From assembly GCA_023238725.1 (NCBI GenBank), contig CM041538.1, forward strand, positions 10,352,880 through 10,416,879: a stretch of 64,000 bases of DNA, read 5' to 3'. A program made the translations under genes and the position numbers. The DNA is from Scortum barcoo. Lineage: Eukaryota > Chordata > Actinopteri > Centrarchiformes > Terapontidae. Under the pieces are notes generated by a model that saw only the letters and a program-made list of their open reading frames with translations, did not search any database and had not been told where the DNA came from. How positions within the stretch are numbered: position 1 is the stretch's first letter; every line of letters begins with the position of its first letter. Of this stretch, positions 43,374-55,787 are shown one piece after another.

Positions 43374-46271
43374 TCACATCATTGGCGAGTCTGTCTCTGC
43401 ATCCCCCTCTGACGTTCCTCCCTCTCCTTCCACGGCAGGGGGAGGAGGGGGCGGGAGGGATGAGAGGTCAGGGGTCACACTGAGGAGATCTTGGGGGAAT
43501 GGAAGAACCAGGGCAGGCTGGAGTAAACGGAGGGAGGCCCTGAACCCCTCCCAGGCATCTCTCTCTCCTTCTGCTGCTTTCACCTGGAGGAAAGAACGAT
43601 CACTGTTTGAAACATGAAACAAATACTGCAGAGAATGCAGAAAGTGTCAGAATCACTGTCAGAGGTAAACTTTGTCTTGGCAGCCCTAAAGAACCATTAA
43701 CAACATGACAAAATGCTTTGAAATGGACAACAGGTAGTTCAGCTTCTCTATGTCTCTACCTGTCTTCCAAAGGTTTAACAGATAATGAAAAAAAACTGTT
43801 TCATCTTTAGTTAAATGCCATATTGAACAGAAATTGATGATCCATAAATATTAAAAAAAAACACAAAAATAAGCATTCACATATAAAACGAAAAACCTTA
43901 GATTATAGAAAGCAGGTACAGTTACTCACTCTGAACTGGTGTTGTCTCTTGACTTCGGCCTCAGCAGCCAGGCTCTGCTGTAACTCCACCGGAAAACTAA
44001 GCTCGTCTCTGACAGAAAATCAAATGCAAGCCTGGTCAGCAGGAAGGTCTCAGAACTCTACAAATCTCTACACCCCTCTTTGTCATTTACCAGGAAAAAT
44101 CACTGCGTGCAGAGGAAAAATCCTTCACGCAAAAAAACGCTGTGCATTTTTCAGAAGCACTCCTAGCCCTTTGTATGAAACAGACTGGTCGCTTTTTTGG
44201 GGTGGTGAGGTGTTTCTTAAAAAAATCATCTTGATTCTCTATAGTCAGTTTAAACACCAGCTCTTAATATAAGAATTAAAGTGCAGTAACCTGTAGTAAC
44301 AGTGTGCAACAATCATACATGGTCACCCAGTGTAGGAGGGGCATCAAGATCAGTACCTACACCCATAGTTAGACCAGAATGCATTGCTGCCACAGGATGT
44401 AATGTGCTTTGTGGGAGATTACAACAAATGATGGATCTTACATGTCTGCTCGCTCCACCCTGATGCCCCAGCGGCAAGCAACAGAATCAACAGCCGCCTG
44501 TATCTGCTGTCCGATCTTCCTCCTGTGCAGCAGGATGTGGCTGAATGTGTGCTGGGCGAGAACGTCTCTGATCGCCGCCTGGACCAGAGTCTGCAGCACT
44601 GTGGTCAGACTGGACAGAGCCATGCTGCACAAAGCCACGTTCTCTATCTGGTAATAACACACTGCGCTCAGCTCCGGTCTCGCCAAGTCCTTTGTTACCA
44701 CCTGGGTTCAGACGTATGAGAAAGACCTCAGTCAGCAGTCTAATGCAATTAAACCCATGTCACTGTCTGGGAAATTAGGTTAGTGGGGGGAGACTTCATT
44801 TACTCACTATGCTGGCACTGTAATGAAAGTGGCTGTTGAAGTTTACCAGACAAGTAAGTTTGATTTGTATAGGGACTGTAAAATATTTACTGTAAGTTCA
44901 TGGAAAGTAAAGTGCATTTACAGTAAATGGTTATCAGTCATTTTTACATGTGAAGCTAAATGTGAAAATGTAATTTGTGTTTCCGCTTATTTCTTGTTAC
45001 CGTGTGAGGAGGAACCTTGAGCATTTTCACTCGGATGTCAACCTTGTGACACACATCAAGGAGTGGGAGGTAGAAAAGAAGGCCTGGAAAAAGCAGGGAG
45101 CAGGGTAAACATAGATGGACTGGGTGTCCACACTTTCGTGAGTCTGTAGCTCTATAATCACATAATTCAAACACTGTCACACATGCTCAGAAATGGCACA
45201 TTCTTAATGTGGACAAAATAATGATAATAATACTAAAAATGATAATAGACTACAGTTTTGAAATCCACACAGACACATGAGCCTGAGTTATTACAGTAAT
45301 CTGTGACAACCTGGTCCCCTGGGTCTTCCACGCAGTAAGTGACCAAGTCTGAAGATCACAGCTCTCTCATGCTCCCTCACTATCTGGGAATCAAAATGAC
45401 AGATATCAGTCAGTCCATATGACATGCTTTAGTACAATATCATAGAATATATAATGGATTACTAAATGAAGTGATGGTTATGAGAGGGAAATGCTGACTG
45501 ACTCTAAAATAGCCCAAAGTCATGCTAAATCCCCAATATTGACTCATTTGTCCAAATATTTGAATTCTTGTCGAGTTTGAAATGGGCGGCAAGAGACGTC
45601 CCTGATGAAATTTTCTGACATTGTTCTAATTTTTGTCGAGTAAATAATTTTTCAGTGTCAGGTTTCTGTTTGATCTGTAGCAGTAGTCCATACTTTGACA
45701 CAGAACCAGATGGAAAGAGGGAAGAAGAGGAGAATCAGAGCCAAGACGAAGACCATCAGCAGCCACTCAAACACTCCCAGGTTCTTGCGCTTCAGACCTG
45801 TGGAGATCCACAGTACTTAAGATGAAGAAATCCAACCGAGATACTCAGATTAAATAGAATTAAAAGTAATTTAGCCAAAGTGAGCATTTTCTCACAAGAT
45901 GATAGTGCCAAGAACCCCCACTGCATAAACAATGTACCAGACATTACTTCAGGCTTACCATCCTCCTGCTCCGCTGCTTCCAGGAGCCCCAGGTTCTCCT
46001 CCTTGACCTCATCCTCCCTCACGCGGTCTATGTCCACCACAGTGGATTTCACCTTCACGTCCATCTCCTGCTCTGCCTTCATCTCATGAGTCTCTGGCTT
46101 CTCCCTCTGTGGCCTCTCTTTCCTTGCTGATGAAGCCTCAGGAACACGGCCTGCCTTCGCTGGCCTTTGTCGGTGACTCCTGGGAGGTACCAGGGCTCCC
46201 CTCTCCGTCTCCCTAGGCACCTTTCTGGATCTCGGGGTGTGACTGGGGCGGGTAACAGAGGACTTCTCCAT
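43374..46271 (-). CDS. nphs2: nphs2, podocin
   Basis: Seven coding exons: 46271-45959, 45797-45694, 45383-45311, 45083-45001, 44701-44442, 44008-43930, 43583-43374. Phases agree; 1122 nt, 373 aa (human 383). Order: basic disordered N terminus with TVVDIDRVRED; hairpin membrane segment (about 114-136, WLLMVFVLALILLFFPLSIWFC, broken here as WLLMVFVLAL and LFFPLSIWFC) with the conserved kink proline; then the PHB/SPFH domain (VREHERAVIFRLGHLL, CHKVDIRV, AVDSVACRWGIRVER, AAEAEVKRQ). The C terminus DSPMM matches human DSPML. Podocin scaffolds nephrin at the glomerular slit diaphragm in cholesterol-rich membrane. I start at 46271 rather than the in-frame ATG at 46301 because an acceptor (CTCCTTACTGCAG) ends at 46286, between them. 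The segment after the PHB domain is about 24 residues shorter than in human. Confidence 0.9.
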
Positions 46272-47182
46272 ACTGGCTGAAGGCTCTGCAGTAAGGAGCA
46301 TAGGAGTGATAGCTGCTTAGATGCGTCGTCTTGGTTGGCGAGAAATTTTGTGACTTTCCCTGCTTTGAGTTGCTTCCTCTGGCTGGATGTCTGCAACTGG
46401 AATCAGTGGTGCTGCCATCTACTGTGGTGATCATACAGAGTGCACGGATGGTGGACTGTGGGAGTAAGACAGCAGTGGGAGTGCCTCTTACCACCCTCTC
46501 TACCTTTCACTGAATTTTACTTCCAAGTCAGTGAGCTTTTGTGAGCACGATAGTTAATATGTTGTCAAAGCAAAGAACTAAAATAAAAGAAAATGTTAAG
46601 ACAATGTGGAAAAAACATGAATACAAGGTAATATTGTGAGACAAAATTAAATTCTCAGCAATATTTAGTTTCATTTATTATCATTATTCTTTGTTAATTC
46701 TTATTCAAAAGCTGTAGAAATGGCAGAAGTATCACATTTTTGGTTCTCTTCTGACAGTCCAATGTTTCATTTATCTGTTATGGCTGGGAAGCCTTTGATT
46801 CTGTCACAGGAACATCCAAATCTCTCTCCAGCACCGCCAGCCTCAGCCCACAACAATAATCCTACACACCCCAATGTTTTCCTAAGAAAATGAAGATCTA
46901 AATTTCAGTTCTCACATGTTTGGTAGGCAGCATGGTTACATATCTACTTTGTATATAGCCAGAAGTGTATACCGGTGGGTTTCCTGCAGGTAATTTTGTG
47001 CCATTTAATCATTGGGACAAATTGTGTCAGCAGAGCTCAGGGAGTGTGTCTTCAGTGGGAATGTGCAGACTCAGGACTCTCCTTTCTAGAGCGCTGATGT
47101 AGTCTGTTTCTCTGTTTTTATGGGAAAAGACAGTGTCCTCCCTGATGCACCCGCAATTAAACAGGGAAATTAAATCTGTGAC

Positions 47183-47520
47183 GCACAGATGTTCTTCTGC
47201 TATGGGAGTCTCATTTTGTGCAAACCCGGGCGAAGCGACCTCTGGTTATGCACTGGCCGACTCAGCCTGGGCAGCCAGGGCCCAAAAAATTACAAAGGCC
47301 ACCAATGTGCAGAAATATTCCATATTCCTATATTCCACTGTTTATCTTTTTACTATATTTTTACTGTCTATATTTATATTCTATATTCTTTATTTTCACT
47401 GTCTACATTCTATATTTTTTTATACTGATTTTTTTTATACTGTAGCGAGCAAATGCAACAACATTTTCGTTCTGTATACACTTGTATATCTGAATGACAA
47501 TAAAGTCTGTCTAAAGTCTA
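47183..47520 (+). mobile_element. Retroposon 3' end (L2/CR1-type tail)
   Basis: The segment ends TGAATGACAATAAAGTCTGT followed by short CTAAAGT repeats, the typical tail of fish L2-like LINEs or SINEs that share it. The upstream part (CCCGGGCGAAGCGACC, AGCCTGGGCAGCCAGG) may be the body. There is no open frame, so it is non-autonomous or truncated. Confidence 0.45.
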
Positions 47521-47903
47521 AAGAAAGTTGTGATGCATTTAAAGTGAAACTTTTCCAAATCCTGGTCAAGATTCAAACAGGTTTGTTCTGTGCCCCAAAT
47601 TAAAAGTACAACATCTACACCTCTGTGATAAAATAACTCTGGAAACTATTAATTGTTAAACCAGTGGGAGCCAGGTAGAGGCCAGATCGTTTTCTTCTTT
47701 CTTCTCTTGCAAAGTTGACCACCATGGAGGCCTCTCACACACTACAGAGGGCACTTTTGCCACGATAGTGATATAATAAAGCCCTACACCCTACAATTCG
47801 CATGTTTTCCAAAATTCCCCATGATAAATATAAAGTAAATATAAAAATGATGTTTTCAGCCTCAGCACTTTTACGGGAGGCTTGACCATATTTCGTGCTC
47901 ATG

Positions 47904-47906
<3 letters not shown>

Positions 47907-47984
<78 letters not shown>
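47907..47984. repeat. (TA)n microsatellite
   Basis: About 78 bases of nearly pure AT dinucleotide with one interruption, followed by a poly-T run. It lies just upstream of the proposed tdrd5 start region. Confidence 0.9.
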
Positions 47985-48039
47985 TTTTTTTTTCCATATT
48001 TTTTTTTCCCGGCAGCTCGTCGTCGCTCCTTTAATAAAC

Positions 48040-48113
48040 GATCTTTGCTGCCACGGTAACGTAACGTCAACAGGCCGCTTTATTTGAACCGAGCAGCTAA
48101 CCGAGAGAAAAAG
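48040..48113 (+). other. tdrd5: Proposed 5' noncoding exon of tdrd5
   Basis: A strong donor AAAAAG|GTGAGT ends at 48113, and the exon carrying the tdrd5 ATG opens with an AG acceptor at 49659, so an untranslated first exon here would splice to it. AACAG and AACCG (MYB-type cores) lie within; germline piRNA genes are often A-MYB targets. The start is a guess and evidence is limited. Confidence 0.35.
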
Positions 48114-48252
48114 GTGAGTTTTACTCACTGTCAGCTCAGCAAAGGGGGTTTCGATTAATTTAAGTTACCTGGTGTTTTTATTTTGTCTGTTTATTTGAAC
48201 TGACCCTGACCCAACAACGTGTCCGGTCTCTGCTAACTGAAGGGCTTAACTC

Positions 48253-48287
48253 CAGATCCTGATCCAGATCCTGATCCAGATCCTCGG
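48253..48287 (+). repeat. Short 12-base tandem repeat
   Basis: GATCCAGATCCT-type units repeat about three times in tandem, in the proposed 5' intron of tdrd5. Read directly; no function suggested. Confidence 0.6.
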
Positions 48288-48699
48288 TACTTCTCTGCTC
48301 ACTGTCTGTATTTATGAAGGCGTTTTCGGTCAGATAAACAGGTAAGGATAACTAATGCACCCTCAATGCACAACACTTGTTTTTGCATGGCTAGTTTTTA
48401 TGAAGTGTGGAGCTGCTTTGCAGCCTCGCTCATGTTTCGAGTGTCGCCTTTATTACATTTCTGATTAAAGATGGTCGAAAGCAAAACAAAAGACTGAATT
48501 TGACATCTTGGCCTCAACTGCTATTATCTGCTTTACAATTTGTGTAACTTAATGTGCAGACAGACAGATGAAAGAAAAAAACACTGAAGAAATGAGTTGA
48601 ATAGCCCAACTAATGCTGCAGCTCATTTCTCACAGGTGCACTGCGTGGTGCAATTAATATCCCATCATGCTCTGCGGCATGTATGAAACTACTGGATGT

Positions 48700-49480
48700 T
48701 AAGAGTGAGAGGATTTGAGTGAGGTTAGAAGGGGGTTCATTGTTGGGGCACGGGTGGTGGCAGCTTCAGTCACAAAAAGACTGCCCAGCTGGCCCGTATG
48801 TCAGCAGGAGCGGGAGACTGATCTGCCTTTAGACCGGTGGGAAAGACAGCTGCTGTAAATAAGGTTAGGAGACTGGTGGTGGTTGAGGGTGCGATCAGAC
48901 TGTCAGCAAGAACAGCCCGTCCACAGGTACATCGAGAGGGGTGTTATGTTAAGGCTGCGGTGCATAAAGCCCTGATTACAAAGATGAATGCACATTTGAG
49001 AGAGAAAAAAAGTCCAGGTACTTGTCCGTAGAGATGTGGGGAAAAAAGTGACATGGTCAGAGAAAACCTGAATGTTTGATCCCTACAGTGAAGCGATCTG
49101 GTGGCTCTGTGATGCCTGTGGGGAGGGGCGGGGGTCACTGCAGATCAATACAAAGTTGTTCTGAGTGATCACACCTTTATCCTGTGATGAAACATTTCTA
49201 TCCTGATGGGAGTGGTCTCTTCCAGGATGACAGTGCCACCCCACCATCCACGGAGCACGAGGGCTCACTGAATGGTTTGATGAGGATGAAAATGATGTGA
49301 ATCATATGCTGTGGCCTTCACAGTCACCAGATCTTAACTCAGTTGAACACCTATGGAAGATTTTGGACCAACACGTTAGACAGCGCTCTCCACCACCATC
49401 ATCAAAACACAACATGAGAGAATATCTTTTGGAAGAACGGTCAATCGACAGGCACTTTGTGTTGGTTTTTCCTTTAACCT
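48700..49480 (+). mobile_element. Decayed Tc1/mariner transposase relic
   Basis: The plus strand carries remnants of a Tc1-like transposase: an N-terminal DNA-binding-like stretch (48840-49020, VRRLVVVEGAIRLSARTARP) and the catalytic C-terminal signature [20 protein letters not shown] at 49320-49380, the SPDLNPIEHLW box with the last acidic residue of the DD(E/D) triad. Stops and frameshifts separate them, so it is inactive. It lies in the 5' intron of tdrd5. Confidence 0.7.
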
Positions 49481-49674
49481 TTTAACGATTAATAATAAGT
49501 GCGAAATTCAACTGAATGATTTTGCGTTTTTAAAAAGATTCATTCAGTCACTCTAAATATTTAGATGAATACTTGAATATTTGAGTATTCACATAAATAT
49601 TACTTGTGTTTGCACATCTGGTTGGATTGAGTGTGTTATGTTCAATTCGTTTTCTGCAGATATCAGCAGACAAA

Positions 49675-52600
49675 ATGAACCAGGAGGACATTTTTGCAAA
49701 GCTGAAGAAGGATGTACGTTCCTTGCTCATTTCATCCAAGATGGGCTTGGACCCCGAGCAGCTCAAGCAAGACTATGTCAACATGTTGGGCCATCCCATG
49801 CCCCTGAAGCTCCTTGGCTTCAGAAACATCATTGACACGGTGAAGGAGATGCCTGATGTGGTGTCAGTTAACTTCAGGGAAGATGGCAGCCCGTTCTTTG
49901 AAGGTATTCCCTTTTTCCATTTGATTATGAATTTATGTTTTAAATCTGTTTCTGTTTAGCCTTGAGAAAAAGAATAAATTGAAGCATAGTAGTGTTTGGT
50001 GCATAAGTCCTCTCAAACATCACTTCAACAAGTTCTCATTCCTCACGCACTCTTACATGTTGGCAATTGCAGCTGTTAGCGACGAATACACTCATAACAT
50101 CAAGGAGCTCGTAGCCAAGCAGCTTATGTCTAAGGCTGACAAGAAGGTCAGGAAGGGAGGTTTCAGCAACTTCTTGCACCGCTACGGTACCATGATCCCC
50201 TCTGTGGTCCTGCCTAGAAGAGGTCGTGCTCCTCCGGTTGTCTCTGCCCAGCTGAGGGCACAGCTCCGCATACTGCTCAGCCAGGTATGACTTGAACGTA
50301 CGTTTTAAAGTACAAACAGTTATTTTTACATTTATTCTTTTTTTCTTTTTGAGAACAATTCTGATGTTTTTTTCTCCCAGTGCATTATTTAAAGGCACCC
50401 TACACATGTAGCTCCGTTTCTGCAAAATGTTCTCTTGTTTCAAGTAATGATGCGGCTGTTTCCTCAGGGTCCACTCAGGTTGTCTGACCTGGAGTCCAGC
50501 TTCCTGCGCTGCTTCGGTCACCCACTGCGTGTCCACAACCAAGGCTTCTACTCCATCGGAGAGATGCTACAGGCAGCGGCGGACCTGGTTGTTATCCATC
50601 AGGGCAAGCTGGGCTCAGTGGTGGCCCTGAGAGAACATATGCTGCCCAGGTCACTGTTCAGACCCTCCATTGCACCAGTGAAGGCTGGACCAGCAAAGTC
50701 TGAATCTCCTAGAACTCAGAAGTCGGCCTCTGAAGGGCGAGACACCAGTGCTCAGACGCCAGCAATACCCCCTGGTGTGTTGATAGAGAAACGGTAAATC
50801 CATTCGTTTCTGGAGACACTGATGGATTCACACATCTTGATGGAATATGCCTCTCAAAGAAATCCATATACAGTGTCGTTTAGTTGCATTTACGCTTGAC
50901 TTTTATTGAGATTGGATGCTATTTAATCTGGAAAATGTGCATGAGTTGGCTAAATAAGAAACTAATAGATAAGAAGATAGCCTTGTTGTTATCTTATTTT
51001 TTATAAATACCTTTGTGGTTTACTCCACCTGAAGTCCCAGTGAAGCAGGGTCCTCTGAACCAGCCTTCTACTGAGACTACCTTGGTCCCTGTCGATGAAG
51101 AGTTAGCAACTGTCAGTAACAAGCCAGAGATGGTAGAGAAGAACCAGGAAGCCGACCCAGAGCTCTGCCAGGAAGGTCAACTATTTGAGAGACGTGTCCT
51201 TAAGGTTTGTTCACATTTAAAATAAGAAAACAGTGTACCTGCATTATGTTGCTTAGAACAAGACACGAGAATGTGACATGGGGGGAAAAAAGAGATCACA
51301 CATGGTTAATTGAAGGAGCATTTATCCAATATTCTATTATTTTCATGTATTAATGCATAAATTGGATATACAGACAACTTGATTAGATGGTATACCTAAA
51401 GACTGTTTTGGTTTCTTTTTTATATGTTATGCCTTTAAAATGTGATTGGTCAGGATTAATTGTGATATACTACAGCAAAAATACAACAAATACTTCACTG
51501 AATTGCATCATTAAGAACTGTAACAATCTTTTTACACAATTATGCATTACAAGTACAATTATCTTTGGTCCTTCTACTTAAATTCTACATCAGCTGGAGG
51601 AGGAGCTCCGCCAGCAAATCCTGGAGAATGGAGTTGCTGGCACCATTAGTCAGGAGCTGAAGGACAAACTACGAAAGGTCAGATATCCTGCTAATTTATA
51701 GGCAGAATTCTTTGCGTCACTAGTGCCTAAAAGCCTCCAATATGCTTTGCTTTCATGGCAAGAATTATTTGGCACAGAAGTTAACTAAGGCACACAGTTA
51801 CAAGTCTTTCATCAGATATTCATTGCTCTCTGCAGGTTGTGAGTGAAACCAGTGGTGGATTATCAGTGCGTGATCTGCCTGCTGAGTACAAGGTAAAAAG
51901 AAAAAGTCATGCAGTGTTCCCATTCACCTTCATAGCTTCACACCACAGCTTAAGACAAATTAGTAAAAGTAACTCTCACATTTAAACCAACCTGCTCCTA
52001 ATGGTGATAAGGAAATGAAATGAAAGGACTTTTTTCTGGACTGTTTTTTTTCTTCAGAGGGTTTTTGGTGAGGACTTGCCGCTGCTACAGAGCGGCTTTG
52101 TCAGTGTCACTGAACTGGTCAGTGCCTTGAGTGACACCTTCCACCTGAGACCTGCAGAGTATGACCGTGGACAAGACTGGATAGTCATGGACATAGAGAA
52201 TAGTGACTTTACACAGTCAGGTGTGTATGTGCATGTGTTTAAATGCCAGGGCTTGTTATCACCCCAATTGCCTCATTAGGTTTAATGCCAGATATTTCAT
52301 ACAGCTTTGAAAATTATATGCTTTTCATCATCAAACTTTGACATTTCACATTTGGAGTAAGAATGACTGGGAAAATGGTGGAAACTTGTGGACATGGACA
52401 ACTAATTTGGTGATCGCACGCTCAGTATAAATGTTTTGTTTATGGTTTTGTTGAAATTGTTCTAGTGTCTCACAATAACACCAATCTGTATTTGTTTCTG
52501 GAATCAATGCTTTTTTAATCGGTGACCCATTGTAATAAATGGTGGTCATCATGGTTTATTTTTTGTGGAGCAATGGCTTTCAGTAAAGGAGGAAAATTGT

Positions 52601-55600
52601 TTTTCTTTTGATGTTGTAGGCTCAAAGGAGACTGAGAGTTTTGGTAATGGTATGAAGCTGCCATTTGTGAGCCATTACTTCAGAGATGGAGAGTCGTCTT
52701 GGGAAGGCAAACTGGATGGAGACAATGATGATGTCCCAGAAAATGAGGAGAATGATGAGTTGGAGACAAGTAACAATTCCAAGACCAACATAATGGTTAA
52801 TTGGCTTCTTTTTCATCATATTTTACCATCCTCAGCTCTACCTCAATCTTTCAGAGAGAGACGTGTATAAACATTTTGTTAAGCCATTAGAGCTGGTGTG
52901 ATACCGGTGCAAGTCTGAAATTCTTTCTGCTCCAGATTAACAGGTGTCATTGCTCTATTATTGGATTTCCCAGTGTTAAATGTTGACGTTGTTGTTGATA
53001 CATGTCCATGTATGCAGTTTAGAGAACACTGAAACCTCTTATTCATTATTATAAGTGCTGTATAATAGTACCTTGCGTGTGTGGCTCACCTCTCTCATTT
53101 TTTTATGTGTCTACGTGTAGATGTCTGAGATGTACTCTGCTATTCAGGTGCACTGCAGCCCTGCGGTGCCCCCAGACGCCATGCAGAGTCAACGTCTCAA
53201 AGCGCCGACTCGCCATGCTGCTCGAGAGCTAGTTGAAGTTCTGGTGGAACACGTGGATTCACCTGGACATTTCCATATCAGCTTCAGCGGGAGTGAAGAG
53301 GCCCGAGCTACTGACAACATGATGATGGAAATGAGGTGGTGGACATGTTAGTGGCAGCTTAGTCAAAGGATAATGTATGAACGCTTCCTGCATCTGCAGT
53401 ACCATCACCATTATTATGGGTCTTCTCTGGAATTGCACTATATTCAGTAATGAGATTCATGATGTCTTTGTACTCTATATTTACCATTTTATCATGGCTG
53501 ACCCTCTCTCACTCTCTGTCAAAACATATTGCCCTTACTGACTGGCAGTTACATTTAACTTTTTTTTTTTTTAAAGTTGGGGGGTTTATCATTACATGAA
53601 CCAAAATCCAATTAGTCATTTACTTACATGAGATAAAGATAATAGTCTGTGTGTACTTCCTTGAACCCAACTAACCCACTCCTACCTCCCCACTTTTATT
53701 TTATTTTATTCGCATCACATGAAATTAATTTGTTTTGCAAAATGAATTTGTTTTGAACCAGTGATGATTATGTACACTTATGTTGGCAGGTTGATCTGAC
53801 TAGACTGTGTCGGTGTTGATTCCCACTTAGCTAACGAAACATTTTAGCTTTAGCTTACTTATTAAGAAAGGTGGCCACCTCAGCGTGGCCTTTTAGGCCT
53901 TAAAACTCCTTTAGCTGACTCGAAATGAACCAAAGCTGAATTGTGTGTGTTCACTCTGGTTCTGTCCTTCTCTTCACTCTGACCACTTGCAATTGGTACT
54001 GGAGTGAAGCCATTAAGATGCAAGGAAGCAAACGTCAGATATCTTACACAGAGATAAATGCCAATAAAATAAGAAAAAGCAATAAATGATTCGTTTTGGA
54101 CTAAAAACTCTTATTTATCTTATTTATCAATAACACCTTTTAAGACAAATTAAGTAAAAATAAGTGAAAAGAATCTTAATACGATACTAAACATTCTGCA
54201 ATGCAACTAAAAAATAAAATAAAATAAAAATAAAACTTTGTTATTAAGCATCACAGAATTTTGTCAACACTGTCAGCATAAACATTTGGAGCTTTCTGAT
54301 TCTGCTGGATGAGCAATGACATCTTGTCTCTCCTCTTGTCTCACGTAGACGATGTTACACCTGTCCTGAGGTGTCGGAGCGCTACCGCCTCCCTGAGCGA
54401 TTTGTCCGCCGAGGTCAGGTCTGCTGTGTCTCACCTCAAGGAATGTGGTTCTACCGGGTGGTGATCCATCAGATCATCAGCCCCACTCAAGTCGAGGTGT
54501 ACTATGTCGACTATGGCGACATGACTGTGGTGCAGAGCGCCAACCTCAAGTTCCTCAAGTAGGAGCATCTTCAGTGTTTAAGCAGTTATACCCCTCCTAC
54601 TGCTAGGTCTGTCAGTGTGTGTTTTGCTGGGCTCTCTACAGTTCATTTCTCTGTTTCTCAGGTCATGTTATTCAGTTCTTCCAGCACAAGCTGTTCCATC
54701 GTCACTTGCTGGAATTAAACCCACCACTGTGAGTCTGATACCATATTTATAATATTCACAGTTACTGGGTTAACAGCGATTGGGTGCTGTATTGTTACTT
54801 TCACCTTGCTACTTGCAGCTGTTCACAATTTTGCTGATTTGAATAAATCCAAACTGTCAACCTGCAGATGTTACAAATAATAGTACGAGTAAATAAGTTT
54901 TGTGATTTGCTTGCCACAGGGTAGCTGGACTGCAGAGGCCACGGCTTGTTTCCTTAAGCTGTGCTCTGATCGCGCCCTAGTGGGCGCTTTGGATTGCTAC
55001 ACTGGAGATGTGCTGCAGCTCTATCTGTGTGACACACATACTCCTAACGACATCTACGTCCACACTGTCCTGATGAGCCAGGGCCACGCAACGGCCTGCA
55101 GCCCCACAGCCAGTGCAGCAGTAAGCCACAAACAAACAATTTCTTTGTACCATGTTCATGATGAATACCAGTTTTTGAGTGGCAGACAGTATATGAAAGA
55201 TAAACTGTTCTAAATTGCATAAGATATGTAACTGATAATAAACAAGAGTAGTTATGATAGTTAATTCAGGTTAGTCATGAGTTAAGTCCTAAATATGGGT
55301 CAATCCGACTCCAGCTAAAATGTTTACGTGACCATGGTATGGGTAGAACATTAAAATACTGTTGATATTTATTTATATTTGATCTATAGACCCACTCCTA
55401 AGCAACTTGCACTGTATATTTCCTGATTCAACTGGACATTCTTGAGGTTCTTGAAGACGTTTCACTTCTCATCCGAGAGGCTTCTTCAGTTCTCAGAACT
55501 GTAACAAGTCCACTGACTTTCTTCTAACTAGAAATGACCTGGATGACTGAGAGTCTTCATAGACATGTTTTCCTGATTCTTTCCTTAGCTTTGTGATCAG

Positions 55601-55736
55601 GTCACCCCAGTCAGTCTCTACCTTGGGGAGGGAATGGTTGACCTGCCAGAAGTAGAAGAGGAGGACACTTCCTCCCCCAAGCCAGCAAACATGCTTGAAC
55701 AGTCCACGTCAGCCTCAGCCTCACCAAAGTACGCAC

Positions 55737-55787
<51 letters not shown>

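Larger units (their letters stand above)
46272..48039. other. nphs2-tdrd5 divergent intergenic region
   Basis: This holds the presumed upstream noncoding part of nphs2 (an acceptor ends at 46286, so a 5'UTR exon lies further right), a LINE/SINE 3' tail near 47183-47520 and a long TA repeat (47907-47984). I saw no gene. Neither promoter could be pinned down. Confidence 0.4.

Noticed and set aside
46272..46301. Upstream in-frame ATG for podocin (begins MLLTAEPS)
   Set aside because: A pyrimidine-rich CTGCAG acceptor ends between the two ATGs, so the upstream one is probably intronic. Vertebrate podocins begin ME-, matching the ATG at 46271.
47735..48128. Minus-strand frames rich in Ile-Tyr near 47.9 kb
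   Set aside because: They are translations of the (TA)n microsatellite.
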